Assembly: GCA_903847605.1 (NCBI GenBank)
Contig: CAINED010000041.1
Coordinates: 1-54,543 of the forward strand
Reading direction: 5' to 3'
Source: an uncultured Hyphomicrobiales bacterium
Lineage (GTDB): Bacteria > Pseudomonadota > Alphaproteobacteria > Rhizobiales > Beijerinckiaceae
Length of the DNA: 54,543 nt
A program made the position numbers and the translations under genes. Positions 51,976-54,543 of this stretch are shown here, in pieces. A model generated the notes under the pieces. That model ran no database searches. It saw only the letters and a program-made list of their open reading frames with translations, and was not told the DNA's origin. Every line of letters begins with the position of its first letter. Position 1 is the first letter of the stretch.

Positions 51976-52590
51976 CTAGGGTAAATTAACCCCCGCCTTT
52001 TTCAGTTCAAGGTGCCAAGCATCGATGGCAGCTTCGCATGTTTGGAAAAAGTCGCCGTGCACATGTCCTGCTTCATCGACGATCTCAGCCGTGAGTATTA
52101 AACTTACACTTCCACCACCTGTCGTGCCGCTGGTCATCTTGCCGGTCCGAGGGTCCATGGAGAAAAATGCTGCACCCCCAGCTTGCGTTCCAGCTGAAAT
52201 TTGAAGGGAGGTTGCAAGGCTTCTGAGCCTTGGCGTAATTCCCGATCTAGGGGGATGACTAAGTTCAGCGTGCTTGTCCACGTTCCAGAGATCATGGATC
52301 AAAGCTACAGATTTATTGCTGTTGATACATTCATCTCCAGCAAAATGCTTGCCGTTCTTTTTGCACCAAGCACGAAGATGATCCTTGATTGAAGCGATGT
52401 TTGCAGTCAGCAACTGAGCTGCGTTCGCCAAGGCAATAGGGTCTGAGTCTTTGTTGAAATCGACACGGCAATAAATATGAGTGCCATCTATTTCATATGA
52501 TGGTGACGGCACCTTTGATAGGTCGGCGCTGCGCAATGCGTCTAGCGCCGCGTGCATCTGTTTGATTTTGCGTTCCATCACATCATTCAT
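51976..52590 (-). CDS. hypothetical protein of AT-richer origin
   Basis: The 204-residue protein has a helical N-terminal region (about 1-90), then HDLWNVDKHAELSHPP near residue 100-115, and a C-terminal region with ILTAEIVDEAGHVHGDFFQTCEAAIDAWHLELKKAG. Motifs of the form N-x-DKH are seen in several uncharacterised families that accompany mobile DNA, but I do not recognise this one. It has no signal peptide or membrane segment. The base composition is visibly AT-richer than that of its neighbours, and short direct repeats flank it, suggesting horizontal acquisition. An ATG at 52590 is preferred over a TTG six bases earlier. Confidence 0.65.
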   Translation of the reverse strand: MNDVMERKIKQMHAALDALRSADLSKVPSPSYEIDGTHIYCRVDFNKDSDPIALANAAQLLTANIASIKDHLRAWCKKNGKHFAGDECINSNKSVALIHDLWNVDKHAELSHPPRSGITPRLRSLATSLQISAGTQAGGAAFFSMDPRTGKMTSGTTGGGSVSLILTAEIVDEAGHVHGDFFQTCEAAIDAWHLELKKAGVNLP

Positions 52591-52650
52591 ACGCAAATCA
52601 TAACGTCGCTTTCATGTGACGCCATCCTCCTCGTGCCTCTTGTCCATAAA

Positions 52651-52663
52651 TCTTGATTTATGC
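52651..52663 (+). repeat. right copy of the short direct repeat flanking the hypothetical gene
   Basis: TCTTGATTTATGC repeats exactly the 13 bases at 51954-51966, in the same orientation, 697 bases away. It may be the second half of an insertion site. Confidence 0.65.
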
Positions 52664-52815
52664 AACAGACGCCGGGCGACAACGAGCCCCTTGCCATTTT
52701 CCATGACAGGCCCGCAAACCAATTCGCTATCGCACATTTCCCGGCGCGGAACCGCTTTCGCAACTTGCCTCCGCCGGCCCTTCCATCGGGGAAGCGCGCA
52801 TCATGCCGTTCCGCT

Positions 52816-53820
52816 TCACGGCTCCTGAGAGCCGACATATGCCGCCAGAGCGATGATGTCTTCCTGCGAAAGCTTTTCGACGACTTGTTTCATCAGCGCG
52901 TTGGCGCCCGCCGAGCGGCCGCCCGTTTTGAATTCATAGAGCTGGCGCACGATGTAAGTCGGCGAGCGCCCGGCGATCGGGGGGATCGGCCCGACACCCT
53001 GCAAGGCCGGTCCGTGACAGATGCCACAAGCGACCGTAGTCCCGGCGCCGCCAGTCTTGGCCAGGGCCTCGCCCCTGGCCACGCTTCCGACCGGCACATA
53101 GGCCGTGAAAGTCGCGGCGGAGTCGCGAAGCTCAAACTGTTCTTCGTTATCCGGAATTTCGACGATGCGTCGACCGAGAGGCTCAGTGCCGCCACCTGGG
53201 CTTTTGGTGAAAAACAGCCGCGCTTCGCCGGTCTTCGGAATCGTATCGGCCTCGACAACCTTGACGTTCCGCTTGGGCTTCAAAGCCGCAAAATATTCCG
53301 CAGCGGCGAGAACCTCGGCGTCGGTCATTGCTTTGACCGAGACCATCATCAACGACGTGGACGGCCTGTTGGGACCAGACATTTTTCTCGCGCCGCTTTT
53401 GAAATCGGCGATTTGCTGAACGAAATAGCTGACGGGCAACCCGGCGAGATTTGCATTCTCGGGACCGCCGGTGCCTTCGGCGCGATGGCAGGAGCCACAA
53501 GCGCGAACATCGGGCTTGCGGCCGTTGGCGACAATATCCGGCATCGGCCCATGATCGGCGGGATGCCAGTCCGGCGCGACGAAGAGATCGCGCGCCTGTT
53601 TCCAGCTGTAACTTGCGCTGCTGCCGGGAAGCGAATGGGGCTTGTCGTCCGGCGGCGGCACCTTGACGTTCGGATCCCAGATAAAGGCCCAGTTGGGAAG
53701 CGCATCGGCGGCAGGCGCGGCAGGAGAGCCGCCGCTTTGGGCATGCAATCCCTGAATCGCCAAACTGCAGAAGGCAACGCCAGCCAGCGAAGCGAACATT
53801 CGTTTGCTGATCGAGTTCAT
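52816..53820 (-). CDS. dihaem cytochrome c
   Basis: The 334-residue protein has a signal peptide (about 1-28) and two haem motifs CGSCH (108-112) and CGICH (265-269), each followed by a c-type domain with a later candidate Met ligand. It would be a periplasmic electron carrier, like cytochrome c4-type or cytochromes linked to alcohol or sulfite oxidation. AGGGAAC precedes the ATG. No oxidase or dehydrogenase partner is adjacent in the window. Confidence 0.9.
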   Translation of the reverse strand: MNSISKRMFASLAGVAFCSLAIQGLHAQSGGSPAAPAADALPNWAFIWDPNVKVPPPDDKPHSLPGSSASYSWKQARDLFVAPDWHPADHGPMPDIVANGRKPDVRACGSCHRAEGTGGPENANLAGLPVSYFVQQIADFKSGARKMSGPNRPSTSLMMVSVKAMTDAEVLAAAEYFAALKPKRNVKVVEADTIPKTGEARLFFTKSPGGGTEPLGRRIVEIPDNEEQFELRDSAATFTAYVPVGSVARGEALAKTGGAGTTVACGICHGPALQGVGPIPPIAGRSPTYIVRQLYEFKTGGRSAGANALMKQVVEKLSQEDIIALAAYVGSQEP

Positions 53821-54101
53821 GATGTTCCCTCGCTCTATTGATGTGACGCAGATTCACGGGGACGCGCGACGGCGCTCGCGTTGCGTGGCACTGGTTTGGA
53901 ATTTGTCGGGCGCCTGCCCGGGGGCATTCATATAGCCGGGTCGCACAAGCTAAGCCGTTAGGAACTCAAAAGAAAGGGCTCGGTTCGATAAATATCGATC
54001 CCGCAAAGATCCACAAAGCCGGCGTCAAACAAATTCGCAGGATGGTATCGCGCATGAATGATGTGAGAGCCGGAAACGCTGCGGTTTTACTCACGTTGCG
54101 A

Positions 54102-54131
54102 TCCCGCATAAGCGCTACGCTCTTTGCGGGA
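54102..54131. repeat. dispersed-type palindrome
   Basis: TCCCGCA and TGCGGGA arms enclose an inner AGCG-CTA-CGCT hairpin. Similar intergenic palindromes are common in Rhizobiales genomes. Confidence 0.55.
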
Positions 54132-54156
54132 CAAAGGCCGGGAGCCGGTCTCCGAT

Positions 54157-54173
54157 AAAATGCTTCGCATTTT
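54157..54173 (-). terminator. candidate terminator of the M24 peptidase gene
   Basis: AAAATGC and GCATTTT arms with a three-base loop lie 20 bases after the stop of the M24 gene; reading on the minus strand the second arm itself ends in a T run. Confidence 0.5.
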
Positions 54174-54192
54174 TCCGGGATGACGATTCTGA

Positions 54193-54543
54193 TTACTGCA
54201 ATTCCGTGATCTTCTCCGGGAACTGATGAATACGCTCGCAGCCGCTTTCGGTCAGAATGAAATTGTCGCAGGCCCAGCTATAAGTTGTCGAGGTGACATA
54301 AGTCGGATGCACGGCGAGGCACATGTTGGCCTTCAGCGGCATGTTCTCGTCGAAGCGTACGAGCGGACGCTCGACCATGTCGTAGCCCTGCGAATGGCAA
54401 TAGAGGCGGGTTTCCTCGGGCTTGCCGTTCTTGCGCATGAACTCATTGTGCGATTCCCAGATGTCCTTGCAGGAGGCGCCGGGCTTCAGCATCTTCAGCG
54501 TGTGGGCGCGCGCTTCCATGACGAAGGCGAATTCGTCATGCAT
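54193..54543 (-). CDS. M24-family metallopeptidase (Xaa-Pro aminopeptidase-like), 3' part only
   Basis: The 116 visible residues are the C-terminal part of a pita-bread-fold peptidase: EARAHTLKMLKPGASCKDIWESHNEF, then CHSQGYDMVERPLVRF, where the canonical HGIGH is replaced by HSQGYD, and NMCLAVHPTYV and FILTESGCERIHQFPEKITEL. The gene runs off the end of the window; the ATG at 54543 looks internal. The remaining metal ligands lie partly outside the window. It may be a creatinase-like enzyme rather than a true aminopeptidase. Confidence 0.8.
   Translation of the reverse strand: MHDEFAFVMEARAHTLKMLKPGASCKDIWESHNEFMRKNGKPEETRLYCHSQGYDMVERPLVRFDENMPLKANMCLAVHPTYVTSTTYSWACDNFILTESGCERIHQFPEKITELQ

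Larger units (their letters stand above)
53821..54192. other. intergenic region without a gene, with two palindromes
   Basis: No gene is apparent in these 372 bases. They hold a TCCCGCA/TGCGGGA palindrome at 54102-54131, of dispersed-repeat type, and a terminator-like hairpin at 54157-54173. The rest shows no clear structure. Confidence 0.6.

Noticed and set aside
51898..52669. Integron attC-type cassette boundaries
   Set aside because: The flanking repeats lack the RYYYAAC and GTTRRRY core sites of attC and do not fold into an attC-like stem.
1..54543. tRNA, rRNA, CRISPR arrays, transposases or prophage genes
   Set aside because: I looked for tRNA T-loop signatures, regularly spaced repeats and transposase or integrase motifs and found none.

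Overview
The window is GC-rich, densely coded DNA from an alphaproteobacterium, most likely of the Hyphomicrobiales (Rhizobiales). The reasons are the rpoD, dnaG, yqeY and carA block in the order usual for that group, a DnaG with the cysteine-free N-terminus I associate with Bradyrhizobium-like lineages, dispersed palindromes of the type common in Rhizobiales, and many Bug/TctC-type solute receptors. I see no rRNA, tRNA, CRISPR array, transposase or phage gene. Names are assigned by reading motifs, without a database search.

Layout. (1) 1-8.3 kb: 3' part of an acyl-CoA dehydrogenase, a MetE catalytic-domain protein, a Tat-exported receptor with a DAPG-hydrolase-family enzyme, an AraC regulator, a Bug receptor and a membrane sulfatase/phosphoglycerol-transferase-like enzyme. 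(2) 8.3-11.3 kb: a complete TRAP transporter (dctPQM) behind a recognisable promoter. (3) 11.3-14.7 kb: a TadG-like protein with a von Willebrand A domain, an acyl-CoA thioesterase, an HlyU-like protein and a DCC thiol-redox protein. (4) 14.7-21.2 kb: the housekeeping block rpoD, dnaG, small ORF, yqeY and carA, with notable intergenic palindromes and a DnaA box. (5) 21.2-27.2 kb: one co-directional string of a metallo-beta-lactamase-fold enzyme, four solute-binding proteins of three families and a VOC enzyme, with no permease. (6) 27.3-28 kb: an AbrB/Doc toxin-antitoxin pair with a palindromic operator. (7) 28-44 kb: a catabolic region with an orphan molybdenum hydroxylase large subunit, amidohydrolases, a Rieske ferredoxin, an alpha/beta hydrolase, a flavin monooxygenase, an enolase-superfamily enzyme, a 2-hydroxyacid dehydrogenase, two receptors, a class II aldolase, a gentisate-dioxygenase-like cupin, an isocitrate-lyase-family enzyme and a PBP-fold decarboxylase. 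(8) 43.9-48.5 kb: apt, mtnA, a FucA-like aldolase and mtnP, which together spell out a methylthioadenosine/5-deoxyadenosine DHAP shunt. (9) 48.5-54.5 kb: recQ, a double-hotdog MaoC protein, an AT-richer hypothetical gene between short direct repeats, a dihaem cytochrome c and the end of an M24 peptidase.

How it works together. Most accessory genes look like uptake and breakdown of small organic acids, probably aromatic: receptors capture substrates, and the hydrolases, oxygenases, lyases and aldolases process them. The substrates cannot be read from sequence. The best-supported pathway is MTA/5'-deoxyadenosine salvage: MtnP releases adenine (recycled by Apt), MtnA isomerises the sugar phosphate, and the class II aldolase would cleave it to DHAP and an aldehyde. 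The observations I most recommend checking are that shunt, a repeat hairpin that hides the aldolase ribosome-binding site, the zinc-ligand-free DnaG with a DnaA box at its promoter, the receptor operon without permease, and the repeat-flanked hypothetical gene near 52 kb.
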